A stretch of 64,000 bases of DNA from Bin52 sp965243345 (GCA_965243345.1 CBDEUR010000003.1:1860001-1924000); one strand, 5' to 3'; positions 16,118 to 25,888 are shown, counted from the stretch's first letter. A program made the numbers and translations. The notes: generated by a model not told the origin, from the letters alone.

Positions 16118-17611
16118 ATGGTAATCGCACGCGAGCCCGTGTTCGCCTTCGACAACAGTTACGCCACCCTGCCGCAGCGGTTCTTTGCCCGGCTGCCCCC
16201 GACCCCGGTTTCCGCGGCGCGAGCACTCGTGCTGAACCACGCCCTCGCCCGCGAACTCGGTCTCGATCCTTCCCGTCTCGACGACAGGGCGACCGTCGAC
16301 ATCCTCTCGGGCAACCGGGTGCCGGCAGGGGCCGCCCCGATTGCCATGGCCTATGCCGGACACCAGTTCGGAAGCTGGGTGCCGCAGCTTGGTGACGGAC
16401 GGGCAATCCTGCTCGGCGAGATCCGCCTCGCCGACGGCACCCGGCGCGACATCCAGCTGAAGGGCGCCGGACGCACCCCGTTCTCGCGCATGGGTGACGG
16501 GCGAGCCGCACTCGGACCGGTGCTGCGCGAGTACATCGTCAGCGAGGCGATGGCAGCGCTCGGCATCCCGACCACCCGTTCCCTTGCCGTGGTTGCGACC
16601 GGGGAACCGGTGTACCGCGAACGCACCCTGCCCGGCGGCATCCTCACCCGGGTCGCACGCAGTCACATCCGCGTCGGCACCTTCCAGTTTCTCGCCGCGC
16701 GCGACGACACCGACGGCCTGCGCCTTCTTGCCGACCACGTGATCGATCGCCAGGTGCCGGACGCACGCGGAAGCGCGTCTCCCTACCGGGTCCTCCTCGA
16801 GACGGTTGTCACCCTGCAGGCCCGACTGATCGCATCATGGATGCAGGTGGGCTTCATCCATGGCGTCATGAATACCGACAACATGTCGATCTCCGGCGAG
16901 ACCATCGATTACGGTCCCTGCGCCTTCATGGACGGGTACGACCCGCGCCAGGTCTACAGTTCGATCGACCATGCGGGCCGCTATGCCTACGGCAACCAGC
17001 CGGCGATCGGGCACTGGAACCTCGCGTGTCTCGCCCGCGCGATGCTGCCGTTGCTGGCGGACACCGAGGATGCGGCAATGACCATTGCCCGGGAGGTGAT
17101 CGACGGCTATCCGGACCAGTTCCGGGACGCGTACCTGGCCGGGCTCGGGGCCAAGCTCGGTCTTGCCCGGTCCCGGACCGGCGATGACAAGCTTGCCCAG
17201 GACCTGCTGGGGTGCATGGCCGAGAGCCGTGCCGACCACACACTCACGTTCCGCCATCTTTCCGCACTCGGTATCGAGCCCGACCATCGCGACGCAGACC
17301 TGTTGGCGCTGTTCGCCGACCCCGACCGGTGCTCGGCGTGGTTGGAAAGCTGGCGGGCACGCCTGGTGCACGAACAGCGCGGGGATACCGCCCGCCAGGC
17401 GGCGATGCGCATGGTCAATCCATCCTGCATTGCGCGCAATCACCTGGTGGAACAGGCGCTCGAAGCCGCTGTCGAGCACGATGACACCGGGCCGTTTGAT
17501 GCCTTGCTGTCCGTTCTCGCCGCCCCGTTCGACGAGCGTGCTCCAGACGACCGCTACACCCGCCCGCCGCAGCCGGATGAGGTGGTCCAGGCAACTTTCT
17601 GCGGCACCTGA
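16118..17611 (+). CDS. selO: Protein adenylyltransferase SelO (YdiU/UPF0061)
   Basis: 497 aa, full family length. It has a pseudokinase fold that transfers AMP to Ser/Thr/Tyr of proteins involved in redox homeostasis. Characteristic blocks: AYAGHQFGSWVPQLGDGRA, DIQLKGAGRTPFSRMGDGRA, GIPTTRSLAVV, HGVMNTDNMSISGETIDYGP and YGNQPAIGHWNL. The C-terminal end is FCGT with a cysteine where eukaryotic SelO has selenocysteine. The start at 16118 gives the usual N-terminus (FDNSYATLPQRFFA). Confidence 0.96.
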   Translation: MVIAREPVFAFDNSYATLPQRFFARLPPTPVSAARALVLNHALARELGLDPSRLDDRATVDILSGNRVPAGAAPIAMAYAGHQFGSWVPQLGDGRAILLGEIRLADGTRRDIQLKGAGRTPFSRMGDGRAALGPVLREYIVSEAMAALGIPTTRSLAVVATGEPVYRERTLPGGILTRVARSHIRVGTFQFLAARDDTDGLRLLADHVIDRQVPDARGSASPYRVLLETVVTLQARLIASWMQVGFIHGVMNTDNMSISGETIDYGPCAFMDGYDPRQVYSSIDHAGRYAYGNQPAIGHWNLACLARAMLPLLADTEDAAMTIAREVIDGYPDQFRDAYLAGLGAKLGLARSRTGDDKLAQDLLGCMAESRADHTLTFRHLSALGIEPDHRDADLLALFADPDRCSAWLESWRARLVHEQRGDTARQAAMRMVNPSCIARNHLVEQALEAAVEHDDTGPFDALLSVLAAPFDERAPDDRYTRPPQPDEVVQATFCGT

Positions 17612-17632
17612 ACCGGATGAGGAGAAACCGAC

Positions 17633-17992
17633 ATGTCGATAACCCGCATTGACCGCACGTCACCGCCCGGACCGATGATGAGCCGGTGCGTGATCCGCGG
17701 TGACATGGTCTACCTTGCAGGGCTGACGGCGCGTGACCGCAGCGCCGACATCACCGGCCAGACCCGGCAGATCCTGGACCAGATCGACCACTACCTGGAA
17801 CAGGCCGGCACCAGCAAGTCGAACATTCTGCAGGCCAACCTGTGGATCACCGACATGGCGAACTTCAGTTCGATGAACGCGGTGTGGAACGACTGGGTCG
17901 ATCCGGAGAACCCGCCGGCCCGCGCCTGTGTCAAGGCGGACCTCGCGGTTCCCGAACTTCTGGTCGAAATCATGGTAAGCGCCAGCAGGTAG
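17633..17992 (+). CDS. RidA family (YjgF/YER057c) protein
   Basis: 119 aa. VYLAGLTARDRSADITGQTR, then LEQAGTSKSNILQANLWITD and RACVKADLAVPELLVEIMV contain the conserved arginine (in PPARACV) and glutamate of enamine/imine deaminases. It probably hydrolyses reactive enamines or acts on a pathway intermediate. A GAGGAG-like ribosome site lies before ATG 17633, 21 bases after selO. Confidence 0.92.
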   Translation: MSITRIDRTSPPGPMMSRCVIRGDMVYLAGLTARDRSADITGQTRQILDQIDHYLEQAGTSKSNILQANLWITDMANFSSMNAVWNDWVDPENPPARACVKADLAVPELLVEIMVSASR

Positions 17993-18004
17993 TCGGCGAA
18001 CTTC

Positions 18005-18040
18005 CCGGGTGACCGGCGATCGGGCATGCCGGTCACCCGG
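18005..18040. terminator. Bidirectional hairpin terminator
   Basis: Twelve-base perfect arms (CCGGGTGACCGG and its complement) flank a 12-base loop between the convergent RidA and AGE-epimerase genes. The right arm contains the stop codon of the epimerase gene. There is no long U tract on either side. Confidence 0.6.
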
Positions 18041-19175
18041 ACCGATCCTCCAGTTCCGCGATCGCCATGGCCAGGTGGTAGAGGCTGCTTGCCGGCATGG
18101 TTCGGTCGACCGGAGTCCAGTCGGGCCCGAACCGCTCCGTCCAGCGGCCATCCGCCGCGACGTATCGCTCCGCAACCAGCCGGACCGCCTGGCCCAGGTC
18201 GGGACCCCGGGCGGGCGCCGGGTTCACCACGAGCGCCTTGATGAGCTCGCAGACCGGCCACAGCCGTCTGGTGGCCACCAGGACGCGGCCGGTCCCGGCG
18301 TCGGTCTCGTCGAACACACCGCCTGCCGTCCGGTCCCACCCCAGCTCGAGGCCGCGTTCCAGCACCGGAACGGCCGCCCGCGATGACCGCTCGTCCCCGA
18401 GGAGTGCCGCCGAGCGATCCAGCAGCCAGGCCCATTCGAAATGGTGCCCCGCCTCGACCCGCCTGCCCTTCCCCGCGACCGGGGTGAAGCCGGCGTCGAG
18501 ATATTCGCGGACCACGTGTCCGGACCGGTCCAGGAAGCCCCGGTGAAACAGTTCGAGAAGCCGTGACGCCAGCGTGCGCCAGCGCGCATGGCCGTCAGCC
18601 TCGAGAAGTGCCAGCGCGGCCTCGAGAAGGTGCATGTGCGGGTTCTGCTCGCGCAGGCCCGGGTTGCGGTCGTCGAATCGCTGCGACATCCGTTCGGCGA
18701 AAGAACCGTCCGGGCGCGAGAACCGGTCTTCGAGCACATCGGCGGTCTCGTCGATCCAGCGCCGCGCATCGGACCGTCCCAGGGCAGCGAGGTAGCCCGA
18801 GAAGCCGAACAGGACGAAGGCGTGATCGTAGAGACGCTTGTCGCTGTCAATGACCGCGCCGGCCTGATCGACCCGCGCGAACCAGCCACCCCGATTTCGG
18901 TCGTGGAAGTGCCGGACCATGTAGTCGAACACCCGGTCCGCATGCTCGGCAAGGGCCTGGGAACCGGTGCGGTGTGCCCAGGTGGAGAACACGTGGAGCT
19001 GGCGCGCATGGACCATGACCCGCCGGTACGGCGCCGGAAGCGGCAGGCCGTCGGCATCGAGTCCTTCGACGTGACCGCCGCGCTGCCAGTCCCAGCCGGC
19101 CCGCAGGAACAATGGCAGGGTTTGCCCGGCAAACCGGGCCGCCAGCGCACGGCCCGGACCGGACTGACGGGACAT
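18033..19175 (-). CDS. N-acylglucosamine 2-epimerase (AGE) family sugar isomerase
   Basis: 380 aa, with the (alpha/alpha)6 barrel composition of AGE/mannose isomerases. Active-site blocks: NPHMHLLEAALAL (the catalytic His region), RVEAGHHFEWAWLL and RRLWPVCELIKAL, with the late conserved histidine in SSLYHLAMAI. It probably interconverts mannose/fructose or related sugars. It lies 15 bases downstream of the ThDP enzyme gene on the same strand, so the two may be cotranscribed, although no common pathway is obvious. Confidence 0.88.
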   Translation of the reverse strand: MSRQSGPGRALAARFAGQTLPLFLRAGWDWQRGGHVEGLDADGLPLPAPYRRVMVHARQLHVFSTWAHRTGSQALAEHADRVFDYMVRHFHDRNRGGWFARVDQAGAVIDSDKRLYDHAFVLFGFSGYLAALGRSDARRWIDETADVLEDRFSRPDGSFAERMSQRFDDRNPGLREQNPHMHLLEAALALLEADGHARWRTLASRLLELFHRGFLDRSGHVVREYLDAGFTPVAGKGRRVEAGHHFEWAWLLDRSAALLGDERSSRAAVPVLERGLELGWDRTAGGVFDETDAGTGRVLVATRRLWPVCELIKALVVNPAPARGPDLGQAVRLVAERYVAADGRWTERFGPDWTPVDRTMPASSLYHLAMAIAELEDRSG

Positions 19176-19190
19176 GCTGTCCGACCGGTG

Positions 19191-20855
19191 TCAGACGGTC
19201 CCGCGGTCCACGTTCACGCAGACCAGGTTCGGTCCGTCGGTGTTGGCGAATGCCGCCTCGAGCGCGGGAACGAGGTCCGCATGCTGCGCAACCCGGTGCG
19301 CCGGCACACCCAGCGAGCGGGCCAGCCCGACGAAGTCCACGTCCGGCTCCTTGAAATCCATGCCGATGAACTGCTCGTTGCCGTGGAACGAGCGCAGCCG
19401 CTCCTTGATGATCCGGTAGCCGCCGTTGTCGCAGATCACGAAGGTAACCTGGAGCTTCTGGTTGGCGGCGGTCCACAGCGCCTGTATCGAGTACATCGAA
19501 CTGCCGTCACCGATGATCGCGACCACCGGACGTTCCGGGTAGGCCGCCTGCACGCCGCAGGCCGCCGGCACCCCCCAGCCGATGCCACCGCTTGCCATTC
19601 CCACCAGCGATACCGGATCGCGGTAGGGAAGCAGGGATGTCAGCGCCCTCGTGCTGATGATCCCCTCGTCCACCACGATCGCCTCGTCGGGCATGGTCTC
19701 GATGATGGTCTTCACCATCCAGGACGGATCGATCACTCCACCGCCATTCGCCTCGCGATCGAGGCGCTGCGCCAGTCGCTCCCGCTGCGCCGTCCAGTTT
19801 TTCTCCTCGATCTCCGCCAGCCTGCGCCCTGCCAGTCCGGGTTCCATGAGTTCCGCGACACGCGGCGTGAGGGCCTCCAGCGTCAGGCGAAGGTCCGCCC
19901 GGACCGCGAGTTCGGCCGGGAAGTTCTTTCCCATCTCCCAGTCGCGCTGGCCGATCTGCACGACCGGCATGCCGTCGGGCAACGGCTCGACCGGCGCCCA
20001 GACCGACATGCGCAGCACATCGGCGCCGAGCACGATCAGCAGGTCGTACGCTGCAAGCGTATCGCGCACCTGTTTCTGGTCACGGGTGAGCGCTCCCATG
20101 AAGGCCGGGTGGGCGGAGAGAAAATGCGCGCCGTAGGGCACGGTCTGCTGGTAGACCGGCGCACCGAGCGCGCTCGCGAATGCCGCTGCCTCGTGGAGCG
20201 CGCGATCGCCCGCGACCTCGTGGCCGGCAACGATGACCGGATTGCGCGCCCGGGCAATGCGACCGGCAAGCCGGTCCAGCGTCGCCTCGTCCGGCCTGAC
20301 CGCTGTGAGCACCCGTGTCGGAGCGCCGAGTTCGAGTGCGGTCTCCTCGTTGAGGATGTCGCCCGGCAGCGAGATGAAGACCGGTCCCATGGGAGGGGTC
20401 AGCGCGATCTTGGCGGCCCGGCGCACGATGCGCGGAAGGTCTTCCAGGCGGGTAACCTCGACCGCCCACTTCACCAGCGGCTGGGCGATCGGCACCAGCG
20501 GATCGTACAGCAGCGGCTCGGTCAGACCGTGACCCTGCTCCTGCTGGCCCGCGGTGATGATGATCGGCGTGTTGGCGAACTTGGCGGCATAGATCGCTCC
20601 CATGGCGTTGCCGAGGCCGGGAGCCACGTGCACGTTGCAGGCCGACAGCCTGCCCGAGGCCCGCGAGTAGCCTTCCGCCATGTAGACCACGAGGGATTCC
20701 TGCATGCTCATCATGTAGGTCATGTCAGGGTGTTCGGTCAGCGCGTCCATGATCGGCAGCTCGGTGGTCCCGGGGTTGCCGAACATGTGGGTGACCCCCT
20801 CGTCCTTCAGCAACGAGATGAAGGCGGAACGGCCGGTGATCCTGTTGACACTCAT
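19191..20855 (-). CDS. Thiamine diphosphate-dependent enzyme, benzoylformate decarboxylase-like
   Basis: 554 aa from ATG 20855, which is preceded by GGGAG. Domain order is ThDP-PYR (FGNPGTTELPIMDAL, with the glutamate in MSMQESLVVYMAEGY), central domain (PVIVAGHEVAGDRALHEAAA) and ThDP-PP (VGMASGGIGWGVPAACGVQA, then IIGDGSSMYSIQALWTAANQ and the Mg motif FVICDNGGYRII). The GNPGTTE opening is typical of benzoylformate decarboxylase and related 2-oxoacid enzymes rather than of acetolactate synthase. The substrate is unknown. It is divergent from the TAXI transporter, which could import its substrate. Confidence 0.9.
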   Translation of the reverse strand: MSVNRITGRSAFISLLKDEGVTHMFGNPGTTELPIMDALTEHPDMTYMMSMQESLVVYMAEGYSRASGRLSACNVHVAPGLGNAMGAIYAAKFANTPIIITAGQQEQGHGLTEPLLYDPLVPIAQPLVKWAVEVTRLEDLPRIVRRAAKIALTPPMGPVFISLPGDILNEETALELGAPTRVLTAVRPDEATLDRLAGRIARARNPVIVAGHEVAGDRALHEAAAFASALGAPVYQQTVPYGAHFLSAHPAFMGALTRDQKQVRDTLAAYDLLIVLGADVLRMSVWAPVEPLPDGMPVVQIGQRDWEMGKNFPAELAVRADLRLTLEALTPRVAELMEPGLAGRRLAEIEEKNWTAQRERLAQRLDREANGGGVIDPSWMVKTIIETMPDEAIVVDEGIISTRALTSLLPYRDPVSLVGMASGGIGWGVPAACGVQAAYPERPVVAIIGDGSSMYSIQALWTAANQKLQVTFVICDNGGYRIIKERLRSFHGNEQFIGMDFKEPDVDFVGLARSLGVPAHRVAQHADLVPALEAAFANTDGPNLVCVNVDRGTV

Positions 20856-21004
20856 CTGTTGCTCCCGGAGTATCCTGTGGTCAGGCGGCATCATACGCGA
20901 ACACCGGATGAGGTGAACCACGTCCGGGACAGCCATTGCGCGTCCACGCAGCATGGCCGCCGCACTCAGCAATCGAATGCCCAGGAAAGAAGAAAGGACA
21001 CAGC

Positions 21005-21973
21005 ATGAGGACCTGTCTCATCCCGGCGGTCGGAGCGGCCCTGTTCGCCTTCGCACTGTCAGCACCCGGACACGCACAGCAGCAGTTCGTCTCGATTGGC
21101 ACCGGTGGCGTGACCGGCGTGTACTATCCGACCGGCGGAGCGATCTGCCGTCTGGTCAACCGTGACCGCAAGACCCACGGCATCCGGTGTTCCGCCGAAT
21201 CCACCGGCGGGTCGATCTACAACATCAATACCGTGCGTGCCGGCGAACTCGAGTTTGGCGTTGCCCAGTCGGACTGGCAGTACCATGCCTACCATGGCAC
21301 GTCGAAGTTCGCCGACCAGGGCAAGTTCGAGAAGCTGCGGGCGGTGTTCTCGGTCCATCCGGAACCGATCACCATCATCGCACGCGATGATTCCGGCATC
21401 TCCAACATCACCGATTTCCCGGGCAATCGGGTGAACATCGGCAACCCCGGCTCCGGCACGCTCGGAACCTACGAGGTGATCGAGGAGGCCATGGGGTGGT
21501 CGCGCGACGACCTGAAGCTCGCGGCACAGATGAAGTCGGCCGAAACCGGCCAGGCACTGTGCGACGGCAAGATCGACGCCTATTTCTGGCTGGTCGGACA
21601 TCCCTCCGCGCTGACCCAGGAAACCCTCGCCTCCTGCGCGGCTCACCTGGTCAACGCCCAGAGCCCGGAAATCGACAAGCTGGTCGCCGATCGTCCGTAC
21701 TACCGTACGGCCAGGATACCCGCCGGCATGTACAACAACGCCGAGGAGGTGAAGACCTTCGGCGTCGGTGCCACTTTCGTGACGTCGGCCGATGTTCCCG
21801 AAGAGGTCGTCTACATCGTGGTCAAGGCCGTGTTCGACAACTTCGACGCGTTCCGCAAGCTGCATCCCGCCTTCGCCAACCTGCGCGAGAGCGAAATGAT
21901 CAGCGATTCCCTGTCCGCGCCCCTGCATCCGGGAGCGGAGAAGTACTACAAGGAACGCGGCTGGCTGAACTGA
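21005..21973 (+). CDS. TAXI-family TRAP transporter solute-binding protein
   Basis: 322 aa. Signal peptide at residues 1-24 (MRTCLIPAVGAALFAFALSA, cut near HAQ). The mature start FVSIGTGGVTGVYYPTGGAI is the hallmark of the TAXI family, with FGVAQSDWQYHAY and later FPGNRVNIGNPGSGTLGT. It captures an organic acid or related solute in the periplasm for the fused permease that follows 64 bases downstream. AAAGGA lies upstream of ATG 21005. Confidence 0.95.
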   Translation: MRTCLIPAVGAALFAFALSAPGHAQQQFVSIGTGGVTGVYYPTGGAICRLVNRDRKTHGIRCSAESTGGSIYNINTVRAGELEFGVAQSDWQYHAYHGTSKFADQGKFEKLRAVFSVHPEPITIIARDDSGISNITDFPGNRVNIGNPGSGTLGTYEVIEEAMGWSRDDLKLAAQMKSAETGQALCDGKIDAYFWLVGHPSALTQETLASCAAHLVNAQSPEIDKLVADRPYYRTARIPAGMYNNAEEVKTFGVGATFVTSADVPEEVVYIVVKAVFDNFDAFRKLHPAFANLRESEMISDSLSAPLHPGAEKYYKERGWLN

Positions 21974-22037
21974 CCGTCGCGGTCGGGACCAATAGCGGGC
22001 CGGTGACACCGGCCCGCGAACCCCGGGGGTCATCCTG

Positions 22038-24662
22038 ATGGCCGATGCCACCGCGCGATCGAGCGAGGCTGCGAAGCTTGCGGCATCAGTGGATACCGGG
22101 GGCCGTGCACCGATCGGATGGCAGCGGCTGCTGATCCCGGTACTCGCCTTCGTCTGGTCGCTGTTCCAGCTCTACAACGCATCGACACTGCCGTTCGATC
22201 TTGCCAGCTGGACCGGGCTCGGCTTCTTCGTGATCACCGACGCCAAGGCGCGGCTGATCCACCTGTCCTTTGCCGGGCTGCTCGGGGCCTTCGCCTTCCC
22301 GCTCACCAGGCGCAGTCCGCGTGAACGCATCCCGGTCCTCGACTGGGCGCTCGGCCTGCTGCTGGTTGCATCCTGTCTCTACCTGATCGTTAACTTTTCC
22401 AACATCGCCAACCGCGCCGGGTTGCCGACCACAACCGATCTGGTCGTCTCCACCATCGGCATGGCGGTGCTGCTTCTGTCGGTCTATCGCGCGCTTGGCC
22501 TGCCGCTGGTCATCATCACCTCGGTGTTCCTCGCCTATGTATTTTTCGGCGACGCCCGCTGGCTGCCCGACGCGATCCAGTGGAAGGGTGCTTCCTATGG
22601 CAAGGCCATGTGGCACTTCTGGATGCAGAACGAGGGCGTGTTCGGTGTGGCGCTCGGTGTATCGGCCTCCATGATCTTCCTGTTCGTGCTGTTCGGCGCC
22701 ATCCTCGAGAAGGCCGGCGCCGGCAACTATTTCATCAAGCTCGCCTTTGCGCTGCTCGGCCATTTTCGCGGCGGACCGGCCAAGGCTGCCGTGGTCGCGT
22801 CGGCCCTGAGCGGACTGTATTCCGGCTCGTCGATCGCGAACACGGTCACGACCGGGACCTTCACCATCCCGCTGATGAAGCGGACCGGTCTCAGCGCCGA
22901 GAAGGCCGGCGCCGTCGAGGTCGCGTCCTCGAGCAACGGCCAGCTGACGCCACCGGTCATGGGAGCGGCCGCGTTCCTGATCGCCGAATTCACCGGTGTT
23001 CCCTACACGGACCTGCTGCGTCACGCCGCGGTCCCGGCGCTGGTGAGCTACATCGCGCTTGTCTACATCGTGCACCTCGAGGCGCTGAAGCTGCAGCTGC
23101 GGGGCCTGCCGCGGCCGCCCGCCGTGCTGACCGCGGCCCGGAAGGCGCTTGGTTTCCTGACCGGATTCATCGTCATCGGGCTGATGTTCACGGTGGTCTA
23201 CTTCGTGGTGAACCTGGTCGGTGACTCGATGCCCGACCTGTCGCTGCCGGCGGTCGCCGCGATCGTGCTGTTCGCCTACCTGGTGCTGGTCCGTATCGCG
23301 GCACGCCATCCCGATCTCGAGGTCGACGATCCCGACGCGCCGATCGAGGCCCTGCCACGCGCCGGCGACGTCGCGGTGACCGGTCTCTACTTCTTCCTGC
23401 CGATCATCGTGCTGATCTGGTGCATCCTGCCAACGCCGGAGAAACTGTCGCCGCGGCTGGCCGCGTTCTGGGCCGTGCTGCTGATGACTGTCATCGCGCT
23501 CACGCACAACCCCCTGAAGTCGTTTTTCCGCGGCGAGGGTTCCCACGCGGCCGCGTTCCGCCGCAGCCTGCTGGAATGGCGCGACGGCATGATCGCCGGC
23601 GCCCGCAACATGATCGGGATCGCGATCGCGACCGGCGCCTCGGGGATCATCATCGGCACGGTCTCGCTCACCGGCGCACACCAGGTGGTCGGGGCCTTCA
23701 TCGAGGCGCTGTCGGGCGGCAACCTCATGCTGATGCTGATCCTGGTCGCGGTGATGAGCCTCATTCTCGGCATGGGACTGCCGACCACGGCGAACTACAT
23801 CGTGGTCTCGTCGCTGATGGCGCCGGTGATCGTCGCGCTCGGAGCCAAGAGCGGGCTGATCGTCCCGCTGGTTGCCGTGCACCTGTTCGTCTTCTACTTC
23901 GGCATCCTTGCCGACGATACACCCCCGGTCGGGCTCGCGGCCTTCGCAGCCGCCGCCATCTCGCGCGGCGATCCGATCAGGACCGGCGTGCAGGGCTTCA
24001 TGTACGACATTCGCACAGCCCTGCTGCCGTTCCTGTTCATCTTCAACACCGACCTGCTGCTGATTGACGTTACCCTGGCCAAGGCGGTGATCGTGTTCAT
24101 TGTCGCGGTCATTGCCATGATGCTGTTTGCCGCCGCGACCCAGGGGTATTTCTTTGCCCGCAACCGGTACTGGGAAACCGCCGCACTGCTGCTCATCGCC
24201 TTCACCCTGTTCCGCCCGGGCTTCTGGCTCGACCAGGTTGCGCCAGAGTTCGACGAGCGGCCGGGCACGGAGTTCGCGAGCCTGGTCGAGGCGCAGCCAC
24301 CTGGCAGCGAACTGCTGATCACGGTCACCGGTCCCAACTTCAACAACCCCGACCAGTTCGATACCGTGACGCTCACCGTGCCGGTCGGACAGGGCGCCGG
24401 GGCCGAGGAACGGCTTGCCCGCACCGGTCTGCTGTACTTCGCCGAGGACGAACGGATCGTGATGGAGGAACCGCTGCCGGGCAGCAGCTTCGAGTCCCTC
24501 TCACGTGACTTCGACTTCTATTCCGATACCCCGGTGGTCATCAGCGCGGTGAAGTTGCCCAATGACCGGATGCCCAAGGAGGTGTTCTACGCACCGGCCG
24601 TGCTGCTGCTGCTGCTCGTGATCCTGCTGCAGCGCCGCCGCAGCACCCAGCCCGCATTCTGA
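22038..24662 (+). CDS. TRAP transporter fused permease (DctQ-DctM, DUF3394 C-terminus)
   Basis: 874 aa. The N-terminal DctQ-like membrane segments merge into a large DctM domain. SALSGLYSGSSIANTVTTGT and SSSNGQLTPPVMGAAAFLIA are the canonical DctM motifs; MGLPTTANYIVVSSLMAP repeats the family pattern in the second half. The last 150 residues (after PEFDERPGTEFASLV) form the DUF3394 extension found in TAXI permeases. It is a sodium- or proton-driven importer partnered with the TAXI protein upstream. Confidence 0.95.
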   Translation: MADATARSSEAAKLAASVDTGGRAPIGWQRLLIPVLAFVWSLFQLYNASTLPFDLASWTGLGFFVITDAKARLIHLSFAGLLGAFAFPLTRRSPRERIPVLDWALGLLLVASCLYLIVNFSNIANRAGLPTTTDLVVSTIGMAVLLLSVYRALGLPLVIITSVFLAYVFFGDARWLPDAIQWKGASYGKAMWHFWMQNEGVFGVALGVSASMIFLFVLFGAILEKAGAGNYFIKLAFALLGHFRGGPAKAAVVASALSGLYSGSSIANTVTTGTFTIPLMKRTGLSAEKAGAVEVASSSNGQLTPPVMGAAAFLIAEFTGVPYTDLLRHAAVPALVSYIALVYIVHLEALKLQLRGLPRPPAVLTAARKALGFLTGFIVIGLMFTVVYFVVNLVGDSMPDLSLPAVAAIVLFAYLVLVRIAARHPDLEVDDPDAPIEALPRAGDVAVTGLYFFLPIIVLIWCILPTPEKLSPRLAAFWAVLLMTVIALTHNPLKSFFRGEGSHAAAFRRSLLEWRDGMIAGARNMIGIAIATGASGIIIGTVSLTGAHQVVGAFIEALSGGNLMLMLILVAVMSLILGMGLPTTANYIVVSSLMAPVIVALGAKSGLIVPLVAVHLFVFYFGILADDTPPVGLAAFAAAAISRGDPIRTGVQGFMYDIRTALLPFLFIFNTDLLLIDVTLAKAVIVFIVAVIAMMLFAAATQGYFFARNRYWETAALLLIAFTLFRPGFWLDQVAPEFDERPGTEFASLVEAQPPGSELLITVTGPNFNNPDQFDTVTLTVPVGQGAGAEERLARTGLLYFAEDERIVMEEPLPGSSFESLSRDFDFYSDTPVVISAVKLPNDRMPKEVFYAPAVLLLLLVILLQRRRSTQPAF

Positions 24663-24756
24663 CTTTCGCCGCCATTCAACCCCACCGACCCGGAGCAAGA
24701 CACGCGCGCATCGATGCGGTTCAGTTGGAGCGCCAACCGGACAGCGCGGCGCATGC

Positions 24757-24779
24757 AGATCGGCTCCCGGAGCCGATCT
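24757..24779. terminator. Hairpin between convergent TRAP and HExxH genes
   Basis: AGATCGGCTC, a 3-base loop, and GAGCCGATCT give a perfect 10-bp stem between the two convergent gene ends (24662 and 24797). A short TT follows on the plus strand only, so it is a weak candidate. Confidence 0.45.
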
Positions 24780-24796
24780 TGCCGCGGAGCCGGGTG

Positions 24797-25888
24797 TCAG
24801 GAACGATCGAACAGCGTTGATTGCACCGGCTGGCTCTGGATTTCCTTCCGCCGCCTGTTGACCGTGTCCAGGAATGTACTGCGGTGCATCTGCTTGCCTG
24901 ATTGCCGGCATTCGACAAGGCTGACGCGGACGATTTCGCCACCGTTCCGATCGCTCTTTCCGACCCACTCGCGATGGGTGCCGTAGACTTCGTTCTGGTG
25001 GGCAAGCAGTGTTTCGAATGCGGGGAGGGCTCCCGGCATCCGGCCCTTCAGCTTGCTGCAGACGACTTCGGTGTAGAACTGGGCCAGGCCTTCGATGATC
25101 GCGATGTCGGTCGATGCAAATTCTTCCGTCGACCATGTGTGCCCGTCGATATCGGAACCCATGTGCGTGTATGCGTGCGCCAGCTCGTGCACCAGCACGA
25201 CGAAGGTCAGGGCCTCGACCGGAACCGAGTACAGCGCGGCGTAGATCCCGATCGCCAGCCAGTAGATCCTGACCTCCGACTCGTTGAAGAAGTATGCCCC
25301 GAGCACGTCCTCGTTGATCTCGCGCAGAGCCGCGCCCAGCTCGTGTTTTTCAAGCAGTTTCAGCCACGATTCCGCGGTTTCCCTGACACGTCTGACCTCA
25401 GGGGGCTCGGCGGTTCCGCCATCACCGGAGTGCGCACCGGTCACGTTGTCCCACTGGGACTCCATGAAGCGGGTCCCGATGATCACGTCCTTCAGCAGCG
25501 AGCGGTTCAACGCCACGAGAGCCAGGGCATCGGTGGCCTCGAGCTTCTCGGACAGCGGTGCCGGCAAGCCGTCCACGACACGCACGGAAACCTGGCGGCC
25601 CCGAAGCTGAAAGCCGATCTCCGACGTCAGCTGGTTCCTGATCCTCTGGTTCCACAGGCGCACGGTCTGTCGGACGATGTCCGCGGACTGGGGAGCGACG
25701 CGGTTGACGGCATCGTGCCAGCGACTGTTGGCGTGAACCGCTTCGGCCTTTCGGGCCGGTCTCGCATAGTGACGCGCCGGCCCGCCCCACGCTTCGACAT
25801 GCCTGCTCATGAACTCCCCCATTTTGAGTAACCGGAGCGCATCGTACGGTTTCCGGAGGATGTCGTGAACCAGCAAGAAGCCGTGCAT
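24797..25888 (-). CDS. Unrecognised HExxH putative metallopeptidase
   Basis: 363 aa from ATG 25888; a start at 25855 or later is possible. The clear motif is VVLVHELAHAYTHMG near residue 240, an HExxH zinc site, followed 27 residues after the second histidine by the E of IIEGLAQFYTE, a likely third ligand as in gluzincins. The N-terminal half has no recognised domain; its LRGRQVSVRVVDGLPAPLSE region is mixed alpha/beta. There is no signal peptide, so it is cytoplasmic. It lies next to an accessory defence module and to an AT-rich region. Its function is unknown. Confidence 0.7.
   Translation of the reverse strand: MHGFLLVHDILRKPYDALRLLKMGEFMSRHVEAWGGPARHYARPARKAEAVHANSRWHDAVNRVAPQSADIVRQTVRLWNQRIRNQLTSEIGFQLRGRQVSVRVVDGLPAPLSEKLEATDALALVALNRSLLKDVIIGTRFMESQWDNVTGAHSGDGGTAEPPEVRRVRETAESWLKLLEKHELGAALREINEDVLGAYFFNESEVRIYWLAIGIYAALYSVPVEALTFVVLVHELAHAYTHMGSDIDGHTWSTEEFASTDIAIIEGLAQFYTEVVCSKLKGRMPGALPAFETLLAHQNEVYGTHREWVGKSDRNGGEIVRVSLVECRQSGKQMHRSTFLDTVNRRRKEIQSQPVQSTLFDRS

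Noticed and set aside
18588..21008. 800-codon plus-strand frame over the epimerase and ThDP genes
   Set aside because: Antisense shadow of two genes with active-site motifs.
22086..23882. 600-codon minus-strand frame inside the TRAP permease gene
   Set aside because: Low-complexity Arg/Asp/Gln-rich product antisense to a gene with unmistakable DctM motifs.
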